Source: Priapulus caudatus (taxonomy: Eukaryota; Priapulida; Priapulimorpha; Priapulimorphida; Priapulidae). From it: 64,000 bases of DNA. A program made the translations under genes and the position numbers. Numbering within the stretch: the stretch's first letter is position 1; each line of letters opens with the position of its first letter. Under the pieces are notes generated by a model. The model did not search any database. It saw only the letters and a program-made list of their open reading frames with translations, and had not been told where the DNA came from. The stretch is taken from the NCBI RefSeq assembly GCF_000485595.1, contig NW_014577077.1, positions 94,471-158,470 on the forward strand. Reading direction: 5' to 3'. This document shows positions 45,077 to 58,814 of this stretch, piece by piece.

Positions 45077-47950
45077 CAATAAATCCAGGCTGCTCCATTA
45101 CTAGTAGTACTATAGATGGAGTTACGACACTATCCAGCCGCAACAGAATTAGCGACCCTCGAACATGCTGCAAGACTGTTTGCGTATCAGCGTGTCGCTG
45201 AATCAACGAAATCACGTTTACGGACATGCAATAACAACCAAACTGCCAGGGGGCCCTTCTCGCCATCCACAACCGACCGCATAGCAACGCAACACAGCGC
45301 ACGACAGCCGCAGGGAACCGCGACAGCATCTCTAGAAGAATGCCAACTATGTGATATTTGTTGATGTAGTAAATACACAAACGAGAGACCGCGACGTCAT
45401 TATAAATCCCGTACGTGATATATGATGATGACCTCAGAGTGGCTCGCTCAGTCAAGCTGCACTGGCACTGCAGAAATACGTGGTAGGTTACATAAATTCT
45501 CGTTGAACGCCTTACAATTGCTCCTTAGCCCATGACATAAGATGGGCCGCAGGTGACCCTTCATGAGTTCACATGAACGCAAACCACGCCGTGTAGTACT
45601 ATACCCTCTAGAGTTGTGAATGACTCTAAGGCCGAACTGTCACACGGCTACACGATATTTTTTCACGGCTTTGTCAACTCCTACTGAACGGCGACCAAGG
45701 GCGCTTGTTCCCCCCAAGAAGGCTTCACACTCACGTGACAATAAATCGAGGAAGACTTTCACGGCAAGGAAATGACAGCGTCACGAAAAGGTCACGCACA
45801 ACAGATTACCGACAAAACCAATCAGTTGGCAAAAAAACCTACTGCTGATCTACTTTTCGCATTTCCGCCATAGAAATTATAGACCGACTGGGAAAAACAA
45901 ATTCTGCAAGCTTTTTCCACGGCCGATAGCGGGCAGCAAACGCTGGTGGAACGTTTCTGTAGTATAGTTCATGCAGCAGGGGAAATGAATACTTAGCCAA
46001 AATAGCTGCTTCTTGAATCACCTTTTGTCTGTTTTCTCACAAATTAATTTTATACGAGATTTCAACAAAAATACGGACTATTGTAACCGAATTCCGCAGC
46101 AGTCAGATTAGCATTAGTGAAATACATATCACCTAATCTAGGTGCCTTATCCATGAAGACACGCGTCAGAATGTAGCAAAATGTTTGAACTGTCCACACA
46201 CAATCAAATCATATACTACTTCTGGCATCGCCAACTAAAATGCTATTGCATGCTCGATATGTCTATGGGACAATAGAAACAACTATACATGCATGTGTGT
46301 TTTTCGCATGTATAGCCTTGAATGACAGTTCAACATAAAGCCAGTAGACTGACATATCCAGCACAAACATTGCTGCGAAGAAAGCATCCTGCGCTTGGTT
46401 GACATTTACTAATTAATTATAAACGCATAGAAGAGCCACGAGGACTCCGTCAGAGAAGTGCTGCGTCGGGAGATGCAGCGATTTTCCAGTTTAACCACAC
46501 GCGGTGACAGGCAACATCGGGGAACATTACAAACAGCACTTTCTTGACTCTTCGGTTACTATATCAATCAGTTTTAAATCTAGCACCGTACTGCAGTTTG
46601 CGTTTGTTGTGACCGGAAAAGAGCAGGATATATTAGCTAGCAGGGGAATTTATTTAGTGAGGTATCTGCAAACCGCGTAACTACAACAAACAGATAGTGA
46701 TTTGTGAACGATCTTGTTAAAACCAGAATCAACACAGTGCATTCAATAAATCTATTATAAAATTGACCATATGTACAGAAATCCTCAGACAAGTGCTTTG
46801 AGTATTTTTTGCCCAACTGCACGGGCAGCTGCCGTGTAGGCAACATTAGGATCTGTGCTAGAGTGGGAGCGATCGATGCGAGGGACAGCCACGTTTATTC
46901 TCCCAGCATGCACTGCTGGTACGGGCTCCAAGGGTGAAAAGAATTCACAATTTCATCTAAACCAGATTCCAACCAGTTAAGTCACGTTCAGTAAAGCCTG
47001 AGATGTATGAATGCAGCAAAACAAGAATCCAGCAAGTTGAATGCAAGCTCCAGCTCCAGATGAGAACTTGCCAGAAGCGCATACACCGACGTGATTTGAT
47101 ATTGCCTACTCTAATCATAATTCGATGAGATTAGCACAGAAAATTATCAGGAAATTTATTTGATCACTTTCTTTTTAACTTACAACAAGTTGTCACGTGC
47201 ATTTGTATGCCATTCTGCATCATGAGTATTCTTCGAAACAACTAGGAACGTGAAAAATAAATAAATGCATATATCTTAATTTAGTATTTTTATACGTATC
47301 TGCATACACGTCTTGGATGCTCGACGCACAAGTACTACAAACACCTGGATATTTCATGCGCTCCGATCCAGCTACCATCAGTCAGGCAACCACTGACTGC
47401 ATAAATGATTGGTATGCGCGAAGCAATGTTTTGACAGATGCCATCCCGATTGCCTAAGAGACACATGCCGACACAAAATGACAAGTGCAAGTCACCCAGA
47501 GTGCAATCATGTCGACACCACCGGCGGACTACTAAAAGCTTCTCCTCGCATGTAATTATTATAGCACACTGCTAGAGGTTTACTGGGACATTATCCATGA
47601 CCCCCTGCATAAGAAGAATACAAGGGGCTACAACTTACAAGTGAAACCCTTCACCAACCAACCAACCAATCGACTCTTCGCCTTTACATATACGTAAAAC
47701 AGTGAGCGCCCCACCAAGAAGGAATTAGAGGCAAATGAGAGGAAACTTGATTGCAGTGATAAAGTGAATGTGGGACATTAAAAACTATTTCCATATCCCC
47801 GGGCAGTAGGAAGAAAAAAAACAATGGGCATGTTTACTACTTGGACCTATTTAAGCATCTAATATGTCGATTAAAAATTACCCAAACGCCGCCATTTATA
47901 CTCTAAAACCAACAAATAAATTATTGTTAGTGTCGCTCTACTTCATATTC

Positions 47951-48257
47951 AGCCTAGTGCAGACCTGCGACTTTTTCATGCAACTCGACAGCGATTCTAG
48001 AATCGTTGTAAACATTGCTGTGAAATGGCTACGTCTGCGGGAACGTGCAACTGCAACCCGTAGCGATTCTGGTCGCTTACGGCGAGTTGCAAGAAATCAA
48101 ACTGGTTTGATTTTGAGCGACTCGTCGCTCCCAATCGATCCCAAAATTGCTCTAGAATTGTTTCGAAATCGTACGTGTGCAAACACGCGGTGACCGATCG
48201 CTTGCGGTTGCAGGTTGCAGCGACGAGCAACCAAAAATCGCAGGTCTGCGCTAGGCT
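47951..48257. mobile_element. MITE-like element with AGCCTAG..GCAGACCTGCGA ends
   Basis: The left end AGCCTAGTGCAGACCTGCGA (47951) and the reverse complement of the right end, AGCCTAGCGCAGACCTGCGA, match at 19 of 20 positions and continue as TTTT. About 307 bp long. The core has mirrored TCTAGAATCG / TCTAGAATTG words. No target-site duplication is visible. ORFs through it are short. Confidence 0.75.
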
Positions 48258-48343
48258 TTATCGTGCCCTTGAAAATGCCAGTAGGTTTTCAAACACATAT
48301 GGATTCGATTATGTTGAACTAGTCCAGCAGTGCGAGACTGCCA

Positions 48344-48482
48344 ACTGCTACTGTTCCGCTGCTGGTGCTGATAGCGCTGCAACCGCTACTACTGTGGCGA
48401 CTGCTGCTACTGCTACTATTGCATGCGCAGTTGCTGCTGCTGCGTCTACTACTCTCCTCTGTTGCTGCTACTAGTACTAGTA
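48344..48482. repeat. GCT/ACT trinucleotide-rich tract
   Basis: Repeated CTGCTACTG and GCTGCTGCTG words ending ACTAGTACTAGTAG. It lies just left of the duplicated block. Confidence 0.75.
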
Positions 48483-48593
48483 GTCCTTCTTCGGCTACTG
48501 TTCCATTACAAGTGCTAGAACGGCACCGGCGCTAACGTCAGCTGGTGTCCGAATGATGGTATTACGAAAGTCGGATGTTAATCATTTGGCCAC

Positions 48594-48620
48594 TGACCCC
48601 AAATGACCCCAAATGACCCC
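48594..48620. repeat. AAATGACCCC tandem repeat, variable number
   Basis: TGACCCC plus two AAATGACCCC units here; only one such unit follows in copy 2 (56444-56460). It accounts for the 10-bp offset change between copies. Confidence 0.95.
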
Positions 48621-49469
48621 AAAGTTTTGCTGTTTACCCACCTATTTTTACTTCATTTCTATCATGTCTTTACAAATTGCGCACATCGATAACATATATT
48701 AACTTCAGGTGGGATACACGGAAGAAGGGAAGTAATCGTGTTAATTCTACAGGTGTCACCTAATTACTTCAGACGGACCCAAATTACGCGTTGCCCCCTC
48801 CATATTGCGGGAATATTACACGTGACGTACGCGCGTAGTACAGTGTTGGCGCGATTAACCTTACATGCACGTGCACGGTCCTCCAGCAAAGCAGCTGATA
48901 CCACAGCTTAAAATCTTGCCAACGTGCAACGTAGTCGCAACAGTGATACACTCATTAGTGATCTCTATAAACTACGGTGGTGGAAGAATCAGTGGTTACA
49001 CACGGCTGACACGATCTTGGCCTTGTCATGGTTGCGGTAACGGCCGCTACGTGAAAGAGCAATAACGTTTTTCCGCTCTCATGACAGCTCTTATTTTACG
49101 ACACCGAGTTTCAACATTCGAACACGCTGTGGCGTGGAACAGCGAAGCCATTAACGACCGAGATCCTAGACTGTAGTGTGAATTTGCGACGGAGAGGCGC
49201 GGGGTGGGATCTATAGTACAGTGCGCAGACTTCGAGCAGAAATTGCGGTTTCGAAACAAAGCAGTGACAACTGTACAGGATATAGCTGTTCCCTTATCTC
49301 ATCTCAAGCTTTACAATTTTTTGGTGAATTATTTATCAGTTAATCATGATGTAAATAATGTAAGGCAACATTATCAATAATGTGCTGCGTGATACAGAGG
49401 AAAGCCATATTTTCTCGGCCTAGAACCTGGGTGCATGTGAGCTGATGAGAAGCCTCAGGAACGCAGTGA

Positions 49470-49557
49470 ATAGCTAGGGAGAATAGCCAGGGAGAATAGC
49501 TATAGGGAGAATAGCCAGGCAGAATAGCTAGGGAGAATAGTTATAGGGAGAATAGTC
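49470..49557. repeat. GGGAGAATAG minisatellite (copy 1)
   Basis: About six GGGAGAATAG units separated by CCA or CTATA words. The same array is at 57310-57397 in copy 2 with no change in unit number. Confidence 0.9.
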
Positions 49558-50937
49558 GGCTAATTTTCCATGACGCTGGTCAAAACAATCAAAACACGAA
49601 TGTACTAGTCAGGAATTAGAAAATCACATATAGTTTACATATAGGCGTATATTTCAGCTACCTCTCTGAATTACAACTTCAGCGCTACATTACATACATT
49701 GCCACGATATATTACATTGGCATATTGTTACATTAAATCTGCTAAAGTTAATGCTCGGGCCATCCTTGTTCGTAAATGATGTACCTTCAAGATATACTCA
49801 AAACGCGGATATCAATTATATTACTATTAGATTATTTCTTATATAATTAACAACAAGGTAACATTAATAAACGGCTATACCATACCATTCAGTGTCACCA
49901 TAGATATATATAAACACAAATGGTGTCACTCGCTGCACTCTCAATGCATTTTTTTGCTGTTACTTCGCAAGGCTATAGCTAGCACCATGTGCAGATTCTC
50001 TCAGAATTAGTACATTTCTGCACTATTATTTATTTATGCAGTTATTCACAGTCTCCCAAACGCAGTCCAGGTGCTTTAAATTCAGGCCAAATGAACAAGG
50101 CACTAACGAGAGCACATACAAATAATATAGTATATAGTCATAGTATAGCGCTTATAGTAATGTGAAGGATGTTTTCTGTTTACCCAGTATCATGCATGAG
50201 TTCGCACATGCCCAGCAGCTTTAAGTACACGTGGGTACCAGCAGGTCACAAGTTATGTACGCTAACCACTAAAACGTAAAACACATTTCGAAACTCACGG
50301 GACGCCATCTTTTTACAATCTTCGGAGGCTAACAGGCTAATCAATGCCTGACATTTCTCAAGGGGTAGAAAGTATTTTGAGAGTCAGGTGAAAAATATTT
50401 TACGGTCATTATTCTATTTTAAAAACAGTTCACATTTATCACGTATCTTCTATATAACAATATTTTAATATAGTAATGTAGCCCAAATCTGATTAATTAA
50501 ATGTTTAGCATCAAACTTGGAATTAACATTTTTTTACTATATTACCTAATATGATCATGTGGATTGACGTGTAATATTAAAAAATATTTAGTACTTGTAA
50601 TTATATATAATATATTTTTGATGAACAATTAATCGGTATACTTGTATAATTTTACCTATGCTGCCGCCCACAAATACAACAATAATTAGATGCTGGTCGT
50701 TCTAAATAAAACATGACCTCATATTTTTACCATACATGGCTGCATGGTATGTGTGATAAGTCAGGATACCTATAATATCTTTTCTTCAAATGAATCACGT
50801 AATTATATTTTCGTGTTTATTGCGATAATGCGTAATCTAGTAAAAGCGACATACATTCACAAGTAACAGTCTTGTGAATAACAATTGGTGCCAACAGCCA
50901 GCAAATAACTTAAGGTTGTAAATAAAATGAAATAAAA

Positions 50938-50967
50938 CACACACGCACGCGCGCGCTCGCGCACGCA

Positions 50968-51019
<52 letters not shown>

Positions 51020-51044
51020 CGCACACACGCACACACGCACACAC
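50938..51044. repeat. ACGC/AC microsatellite (copy 1)
   Basis: CACGCGCGCGCTCGCGC followed by GCAC and AC runs. In copy 2 this array is split by the 520-bp insertion (58779-58814 and 59336-59418). Confidence 0.95.
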
Positions 51045-52189
51045 CAATTTCTACGGTATCGCTTCGCATCGCCATCGCGTACGGGGAATGCTCTCTAAAA
51101 AGGAGGGAGGGATTGAGAGAGCAAGCGAGCCCCTAGGGGGACGGGTCTATAACGATGCATTATCTGCTAGAATTAAACACGTTGACGAGTTTTCCTAACA
51201 GACCATACCATGTACGACTCTACGAATTTTAGGAGATATACACCACGTCTTCTCGAGCCATGGTTCAACAGAAAGCGGGTATTGTAGATCTGGCAAGAAG
51301 TGCGATAAATTTATATAACAACTATTTGCAGCCAAACATTCACTTAAAATAAAATCAAGTTTACCTCCAAAATACTACAGCAATATACAAAACCAGCCTC
51401 CTCAAGCCCCGTGCATAATCTTAAAATACGAAATTTTCAGGATTCTAGGAGGAACCAGGGATTAGGACGCATGGCGATCTTATAATGCGAAATAACATCA
51501 GAAAATAACATATCAACTTCGCACTGAACCAAATTAATGTACAATCTATGGATGTAGGTCGTCAAACGAATTAAGACGAGGATAAACACTCACCGTTTAT
51601 AAATATGTATGTTACTCAAATATGCGTGATAGACTAAACGGTAGGGTGTCGATGAAAGACAATCAAACAAATCAATATCACAACGGTGAATCTTATATCA
51701 TTTAAATGATTTTTTTTAATTACATTTGCTTCACAAACTATTTTATATATAAGACGTGGTAGTGTTGCCTTTCTAGCGATAATGTTTCCTACAGTAATAT
51801 TGAGCATGTCTATGAATTTTGTCCTCAGCATGAGCACTATTGCGAGCACCTGGGCAGTGACAATGCTATGCATTTCTAATGCGTCTCTGACTATAAGTAA
51901 TGACGTTTGGAAGGTTCAAACTTTCGTTGTTGGGCACTTTGTCAGATTAGTTTTACATTTTACATAAGCTGCATGTTTTTCCCAGCCTTTCTGTTTTTCT
52001 ACAGCAAGAGTTTTGACTCGTTGTTTTCCTAGATTGTGGTTAGTTTTATTACGCTTTATATTCCTCAAAGATGTTTCCTACGCCTATGACTGCCTATAGT
52101 TCGAGGCCTATCGCCCAAAATTGATGAATGCGAAAACACCACGCAGAGATAATAACATTTATCATGAATCGATGCCTATTGGCGCATTT

Positions 52190-52246
52190 ACACCTACGTC
52201 ATAAGTACGTCATCACCTACGTCACCTACGTCATAAGTACGTACCT
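52190..52246. repeat. TACGTCA-rich short repeat (copy 1)
   Basis: CACCTACGTCATAAGTACGT is followed by a second partial and then a full unit, giving five ACGTCA/ACGT words in 57 bp. The same cluster is at 60565-60621 in copy 2. ACGTCA is also a CRE half-site, but no gene is nearby. Confidence 0.8.
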
Positions 52247-53245
52247 GTTAACGATTCATACTATCTTGAGTCTTATTGTTCTTCGGGAAATTTTGCTGTG
52301 CTGTCAACCTGCTATGCTATAGCGATTTTAACATAATGCAGCAATTCAACGGTTCTTGTATCCATCAGTATAAAATGTCTCTGTAATCATGTCCCGTGGA
52401 TAATTTATCAGATGTAGAATTGCAGCAGCTAATGGATTAGATGCGATTTGATACAAAGCAGAACTACACTACACCCATGTCGCACGCACGCATTACTATA
52501 TCCATGCCATAGTACATGTGAGATTATCAGGAGTACGTCGTGACACGTTATAGTGTCTCATATTCTATTTGACACATCAATTAGAGATAATTAACACCTT
52601 CCATTCATCCTTTTTTCCGTTTTCCCGTTTAGTAGCACTTTAATGGTGGAGGTTTTCTCAATGATGGCACTAACCAACTAGCATAGCACGTACACATTCC
52701 ATATGAGAACATCGTACGACGCGAGCGCACGCACACACATTCTGTCACCGTATTCAGATAGAGGCCGAGTAATCTAGTGGGCAGCATCCTTAACAGGTTG
52801 GCATTTGCAGTGCATTACTAGCACTCGGCGTGTAGTGACAGGCCGCCAAGTGAGAACCTGTAACATACGGCCAAAGTATGGTCAGCTATATGCATCTATC
52901 TGTTCAGCGTCGGATAAATTGATTGGGAGTGCATCCGATGAGATTGACACCCCTGTAGTCGGATCCCGCGGATCAATCAAAGCGAGGGAAACATTTAATA
53001 TATATCCGGTGCCGTGCATTTCAGCTGTTTAGGATATATTTCGCTACTGCCAATCCCCGACACACGTTACTGTGTGACAATAATATATCACTACATGCAC
53101 GTTTATGACGATTTCCTTCTCTTGTAGAGATTGACTTACATATAATGAATCGGTAGGGGACTCGGTGTACATGCACAGCCACAATGAGATTCATCCATTT
53201 CTACTTCCAACATAACCCTATCTCACTGTACGATGTCACATAACC

Positions 53246-53285
53246 CTTGGAGTAATAAGCTGACTACTCAGCTTATTACTCCAAG
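53246..53285. repeat. 40-bp perfect hairpin (copy 1)
   Basis: CTTGGAGTAATAAGCTGA, loop CTAC, then its exact complement TCAGCTTATTACTCCAAG. It is conserved unchanged in copy 2 at 61621-61660. Confidence 0.97.
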
Positions 53286-53572
53286 CATAACCAGAATATG
53301 AAATAAAATGCTGTTATATGTATTACATTATTACATCTATTGCTATAATGTACTATATCTTCTGCCACGCGGAATGTCTACTATTAAAATACAAAAGTAG
53401 ACGCAACATTACCGTAAATCTAACAGTTTTAATAGTTAGAAATATAGTAGACTAAGTCATACAATTTTCTATAGAGTTATAATTAGCATCACTAGTATAA
53501 AGGCGTATAAATTGTCAGCGCTACGTGAAAGCTGTCAGAAGGATGATGAATTCATTCCACAATATAAAAAAA

Positions 53573-53758
53573 GCAACGGGAACGGTTGGCGACATGGCGG
53601 AGGGGGAACGTACGTATCACTATATCACTGCTCACGCCCGGCGGGATAAAACCCAATCACGGTGAGTGACGCTGTAAACAGTAGTGAAGCTACGACACTA
53701 TAGGTAGTCAAACTATATCTAGTATATTACGTAAGCGTCTATGTATGTAGCGATGCTG
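53573..53758 (+). other. 186-bp segment, orientation 1 (copy 1)
   Basis: GCAACGGGAACGGTTGGCG ... GTAGCGATGCTGT. The same segment is present as its reverse complement at 61948-62134. The flanks AATATAAA on the left and CATTATATAAAGTTATT on the right stay in place. Confidence 0.93.
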
Positions 53759-55531
53759 TGAAACATTATATAAAGTTATTCCCGTGTTGTTCGTACAATT
53801 GGCACTGGAAGTACTGCCGTTGGGAATTTGGTTGGCATTGGTTTAGTGCCGTTACGGTGATTCTTGCTGGGAATTCACCAATTTTCTCCTGCATACGTTT
53901 ACATCTAAACAAAATAATCGTCACGTTATTGTTAACTTAATTGTCCACTTGGGGCCCGGCGTCAGAAACAAAATACGCCTTAACTTTACGATATTCCTGC
54001 CAACAGGCCCTTGATGCAGTGCAACCAAACATATTTCCCATAAGATTCCCTAAACCTGGTTCGCAAACAAGTGGGCATCAGCTATTTGGAATTTTCCTGT
54101 AGTGGTTCCTTCCAAAATGTATCGCAGTTTCCCAATTATCGAAAAAAAACATTTCAGCTTCATAGATTTTTAAAAGAAGATGGCGTTTTTGTAACATTAA
54201 CCTATTTACACTTTTTGACTACTATTTTTACACGCTGTAAAAGTGGGACTGGCGTTCCCCATTGACGACTCTCTGTATTAACCAGCTATATATAGTGTTT
54301 ATCAGGGTCCAGTTTCTCTTATGCCTCATTTTGGATAACCTCGAATTTTATATCGGACGCTTCTGTTTCGAAAATTACGTGAATGATTTCACACTATTTA
54401 GTGTAGTTAATTTCAGATTACTTTAGCAGCGAGTTACAAAGCCTGCCGGCTACCTCATGCATTCGCACGTCAGGTAGAAGATTTTGACGTGAACTGTGTC
54501 TTCTGAAATGTTACAGATGACTACCTGAATTAAATATAGCAGCTGAATTCTGAATTTTCTCTCAGATCGACTCATTGGCTCCCTAATTATAAAAAAAACT
54601 CTAAAATTCATAAAAGCGTTATGAAGATAATTTTTGCCCCAATTGTTGGGAAGATCCGTGACGTTTTAAATATTTAAAAATCTAGTTAGGTCATGCAATG
54701 CTTTCAGATCGGCGATAGGTCATTGATGCGTGCACAGACGCTGACGGCTAGCATGGATGTCATGGAAAACGAGTTGGGTGGTGAGGCACAGGCTGGTCAC
54801 GCAGCATACCGGCTATGCCGGGCAGAATGCTAGCTAACCATAATCTAACAGACATTACACGCAAATATAATTTGTGAGATTTCCCAGGGCAATTGCTGAC
54901 CGGTTGGTTTCCTCCAGGCTATCGTTATCTAGATCTATCGGATGGTTTGTAATTTAGACAAGAAGCTGGACTGCCCCCTCTTGAATAGTCCAGCTGAGTG
55001 TAGGCCAGATCCGGTACCAATCCTCTAATGCCGTTCGATCTCGCAGCTAGTCCTAGGGCTCAGACTAAGAAGGGAATTTACATTTAAAATGTGAAAGAGT
55101 GGCGTAAGTGTTGCGCAGAGATACGCATACAGCGTGTATGAAAGTTGAAACAGCACATATGCAGCGTCAAGGATGCGTTACGAACGCAGCTTAAAACCTT
55201 TCCAACTGATTCGCATCGAGACTAGCACACATCTACGACTAGATGCTTCTACTACGTATTAGGACTACTCATCACTACTACGAGTACTATATGAGATTAC
55301 TCACATGGACACGATCTCATGCAAGGACACACTAATGTGGTTACTGTCGTAATCGGATTGGAAAAGTTGTTTTACTGCATTTGTTTCGACTATTGCGCAG
55401 GCTATCCCTATTATGCACACTTCAACAGGAGAACGTATGAAAATATGTGACAGGAATAGTGAATATCGAAAAAGAAGACACCATGTCGTGGATGTTGGTG
55501 TGAGGCAACAGTAAACTGAATTTTCATAAAC

Positions 55532-55942
55532 ATGCGTTACGATTTCGATTCATTAACAGTGCGTCCTGCAGGGAGCAAGGAAGAAAGAACGTACCACAGG
55601 AGAAAAAAAGCCACGGGGCTTAACTGGCTGCTCATTATCTACGGAGGCAATAATGAACAAACCGAATTAAATTTTAAAACGGGAAAGGTTCTATTTATAG
55701 CGCACGATATGATAATAATATTAAGGGGAAATGTCACAGAATATGTTTCGGTTAAGTCTTATAACACGGGATATGAGAATTTCACAAGAAATAACGCCGC
55801 CAGCGTGTATATTACGACGGAATGTGGAAATATAAACGTATCTGGAATAAACGCTTTGCATAAATTTCCATTGATTATAAATGAGGAAATATCACACAAT
55901 CATTTTACTGGAATTCTATTATGGAACCATCTGAGACTTTAA
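55532..55942 (+). CDS. Unrecognised 136-codon ORF (low support)
   Basis: Longest open frame of the duplicated block outside microsatellites. It begins MRYDFDSLTVRPAGSKEERT and ends GILLWNHLRL. There are no motifs, signal peptide or repeats that I recognise, and no splice context. The start of the same frame reappears at 63907 and runs off the window. In 30-40% GC DNA an ORF of this size can occur by chance. Confidence 0.15.
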   Translation: MRYDFDSLTVRPAGSKEERTYHRRKKATGLNWLLIIYGGNNEQTELNFKTGKVLFIAHDMIIILRGNVTEYVSVKSYNTGYENFTRNNAASVYITTECGNINVSGINALHKFPLIINEEISHNHFTGILLWNHLRL

Positions 55943-56310
55943 TGAAAATGCGTGTGTCTCGACTGCGATATACCACTGTAGGTTACGACGTATGCGTTAT
56001 GACATTGCAAGCACCTCGACAACTGCGGCTAGACAATGGGTAACGATATAAGGTGCCGACCGTTTAGAGATATGGTGGCATGAGTGATGTAAAATTACAA
56101 AAAAATACTTACCACGAGAAACCCAGGTAACTCATACTGAACGGATAGCAATAACAATATATGTTCCAAGTACACCTAAGTAAGATGGCAATTTGTACAG
56201 ACACAGAGCAATTGAAATCCCGTAAGGTAAATATAACGAGATTAAAACTGTGGTGTAATAATTTTTTTTTTTAATTACGCATATCCCATGTAATAAATTT
56301 TAAACCGATA

Positions 56311-56368
<58 letters not shown>

Positions 56369-56378
56369 NNNNNNNNNN
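56369..56378. other. Assembly gap (10 N)
   Basis: Ten Ns inside an (AT)n(GT)n tract at the join between the two duplicate copies. The same motif surrounds the gap at 11974-11983. Confidence 0.99.
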
Positions 56379-58814
56379 AATATTTCGTCAGCTGGTGTCC
56401 GAATGATGGTATTACGAAAGTCGGATGTTAATCATTTGGCCACTGACCCCAAATGACCCCAAAGTTTTGCTGTTTACCCACCTATTTTTACTTCATTTCT
56501 ATCATGTCTTTACAAATTGCGCACATCGATAACATATATTAACTTCAGGTGGGATACACGGAAGAAGGGAAGTAATCGTGTTAATTCTACAGGTGTCACC
56601 TAATTACTTCAGACGGACCCAAATTACGCGTTGCCCCCTCCATATTGCGGGAATATTACACGTGACGTACGCGCGTAGTACAGTGTTGGCGCGATTAACC
56701 TTACATGCACGTGCACGGTCCTCCAGCAAAGCAGCTGATACCACAGCTTAAAATCTTGCCAACGTGCAACGTAGTCGCAACAGTGATACACTCATTAGTG
56801 ATCTCTATAAACTACGGTGCTGGAAGAATCAGTGGTTACACACGGCTGACACGATCTTGGCCTTGTCATGGTTGCGGTAACGGCCGCTACGTGAAAGAGC
56901 AATAACGTTTTTCCGCTCTCATGACAGCTCTTATTTTACGACACCGAGTTTCAACATTCGAAGACGCTGTGGCGTGGAACAGCGAAGCCATTAACGACCG
57001 AGATCCTAGACTGTAGTGGGAATTTGCGACGGAGAGGCGCGGGGTGGGATCTATAGTACAGTGCGCAGACTTCGAGCAGAAATTGCGGTTTCGAAACAAA
57101 GCAGTGACAACTGTACAGGATATAGCTGTTCCCTTATCTCATCTCAAGCTTTACAATTTTTTGGTGAATTATTTATCAGTTAATCATGATGTAAATAATG
57201 TAAGGCAACATTATCAATAATGTGCTGCGTAATACAGAGGAAAGCCATATTTTCTCGGCCTAGAACCTGGGTGCATGTGAGCTGATGAGAAGCCTCAGGA
57301 ACGCAGTGAATAGCTAGGGAGAATAGCCAGGGAGAATAGCTATAGGGAGAATAGCCAGGCAGAATAGCTAGGGAGAATAGTTATAGGGAGAATAGTCGGC
57401 TAATTTTCCATGACGCTGGTCAAAACAATCAAAACACGAATGTACTAGTCAGGAATTAGAAAATCACATATAGTTTACATATAGGCGTATATTTCAGCTA
57501 CCTCTCTGAATTACAACTTCAGCGCTACATTACATACATTGCCACGATATATTACATTGGCATATTGTTACATTAAATCTGCTAAAGTTAATGCTCGGGC
57601 CATCCTTGTTCGTAAATGATGTACCTTCAAGATATACTCAAAACGCGGATATCAATTATATTACTATTAGATTATTTCTTATATAATTAACAACAAGGTA
57701 ACATTAATAAACGGCTATACCATACCATTCAGTGTCACCATAGATATATATAAACACAAATGGTGTCACTCGCTGCACTCTCAATGCATTTTTTTGCTGT
57801 TACTTCGCAAGGCTATAGCTAGCACCATGTGCAGATTCTCTCAGAATTAGTACATTTCTGCACTATTATTTATTTATGCAGTTATTCACAGTCTCCAAAA
57901 CGCAGTCCAGGTGCTTTAAATTCAGGCCAAATGAACAAGGCACTAACGAGAGCACATACAAATAATATAGTATATATAGTCATAGTATAGCGCTTATAGT
58001 AATGTGAAGGATGTTTTCTGTTTACCCAGTATCATGCATGAGTTCGCACATGCCCAGCAGCTTTAAGTACACGTGGGTACCAGCAGGTCACAAGTTATGT
58101 ACGCTAACCACTAAAACGTAAAACACATTTCGAAACTCACGGGACGCCATCTTTTTACAATCTTCGGAGGCTAACAGGCTAATCAATGCCTGACATTTCT
58201 CAAGGGGTAGAAAGTATTTTGAGAGTCAGGTGAAAAATATTTTACGGTCATTATTCTATTTTAAAAACAGTTCACATTTATCACGTATCTTCTATATAAC
58301 AATATTTTAATATAGTAATGTAGCCCAAATCTGATTAATTAAATGTTTAGCATCAAACTTGGAATTAACATTTTTTTACTATATTACCTAATATGATCAT
58401 GTGGATTGACGTGTAATATTAAAAAATATTTAGTACTTGTAATTATATATAATATATTTTTGATGAACAATTAATCGGTATACTTGTATAATTTTACCTA
58501 TGCTGCCGCCCACAAATACAACAATAATTAGATGCTGGTCGTTCTAAATAAAACATGACCTCATATTTTTACCATACATGGCTGCATGGTATGTGTGATA
58601 AGTCAGGATACCTATAATATCTTTTCTTCAAATGAATCACGTAATTATATTTTCGTGTTTATTGCGATAATGCGTAATCTAGTAAAAGCGACATACATTC
58701 ACAAGTAACAGTCTTGTGAATAACAATTGGTGCCAACAGCCAGCAAATAACTTAAGGTTGTAAATAAAATGAAATAAAACACACACGCACGCGCGCGCTC
58801 GCGCACGCACGCAC

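Larger units (their letters stand above)
41513..47950. other. Gene-poor region with microsatellites
   Basis: No supported gene on either strand. It contains AT-rich runs (42233-42290), several AC/ACGC arrays, and a perfect hairpin at 44916-44975. A minus ORF at 45839-46021 shows no family motif. Confidence 0.5.
48536..56368 (+). repeat. 8-kb duplicated block, copy 1
   Basis: From CGTCAGCTGGTGTCCG onward this block is repeated in the same orientation at 56386. The offset is 7850 at first, 7840 after a missing 10-bp unit, and 8375 beyond the 520-bp insertion. By eye, differences are scattered single bases. Copy 1 ends in an AT then GT microsatellite at the 10-N gap. No gene is recognised inside it. 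Confidence 0.95.
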
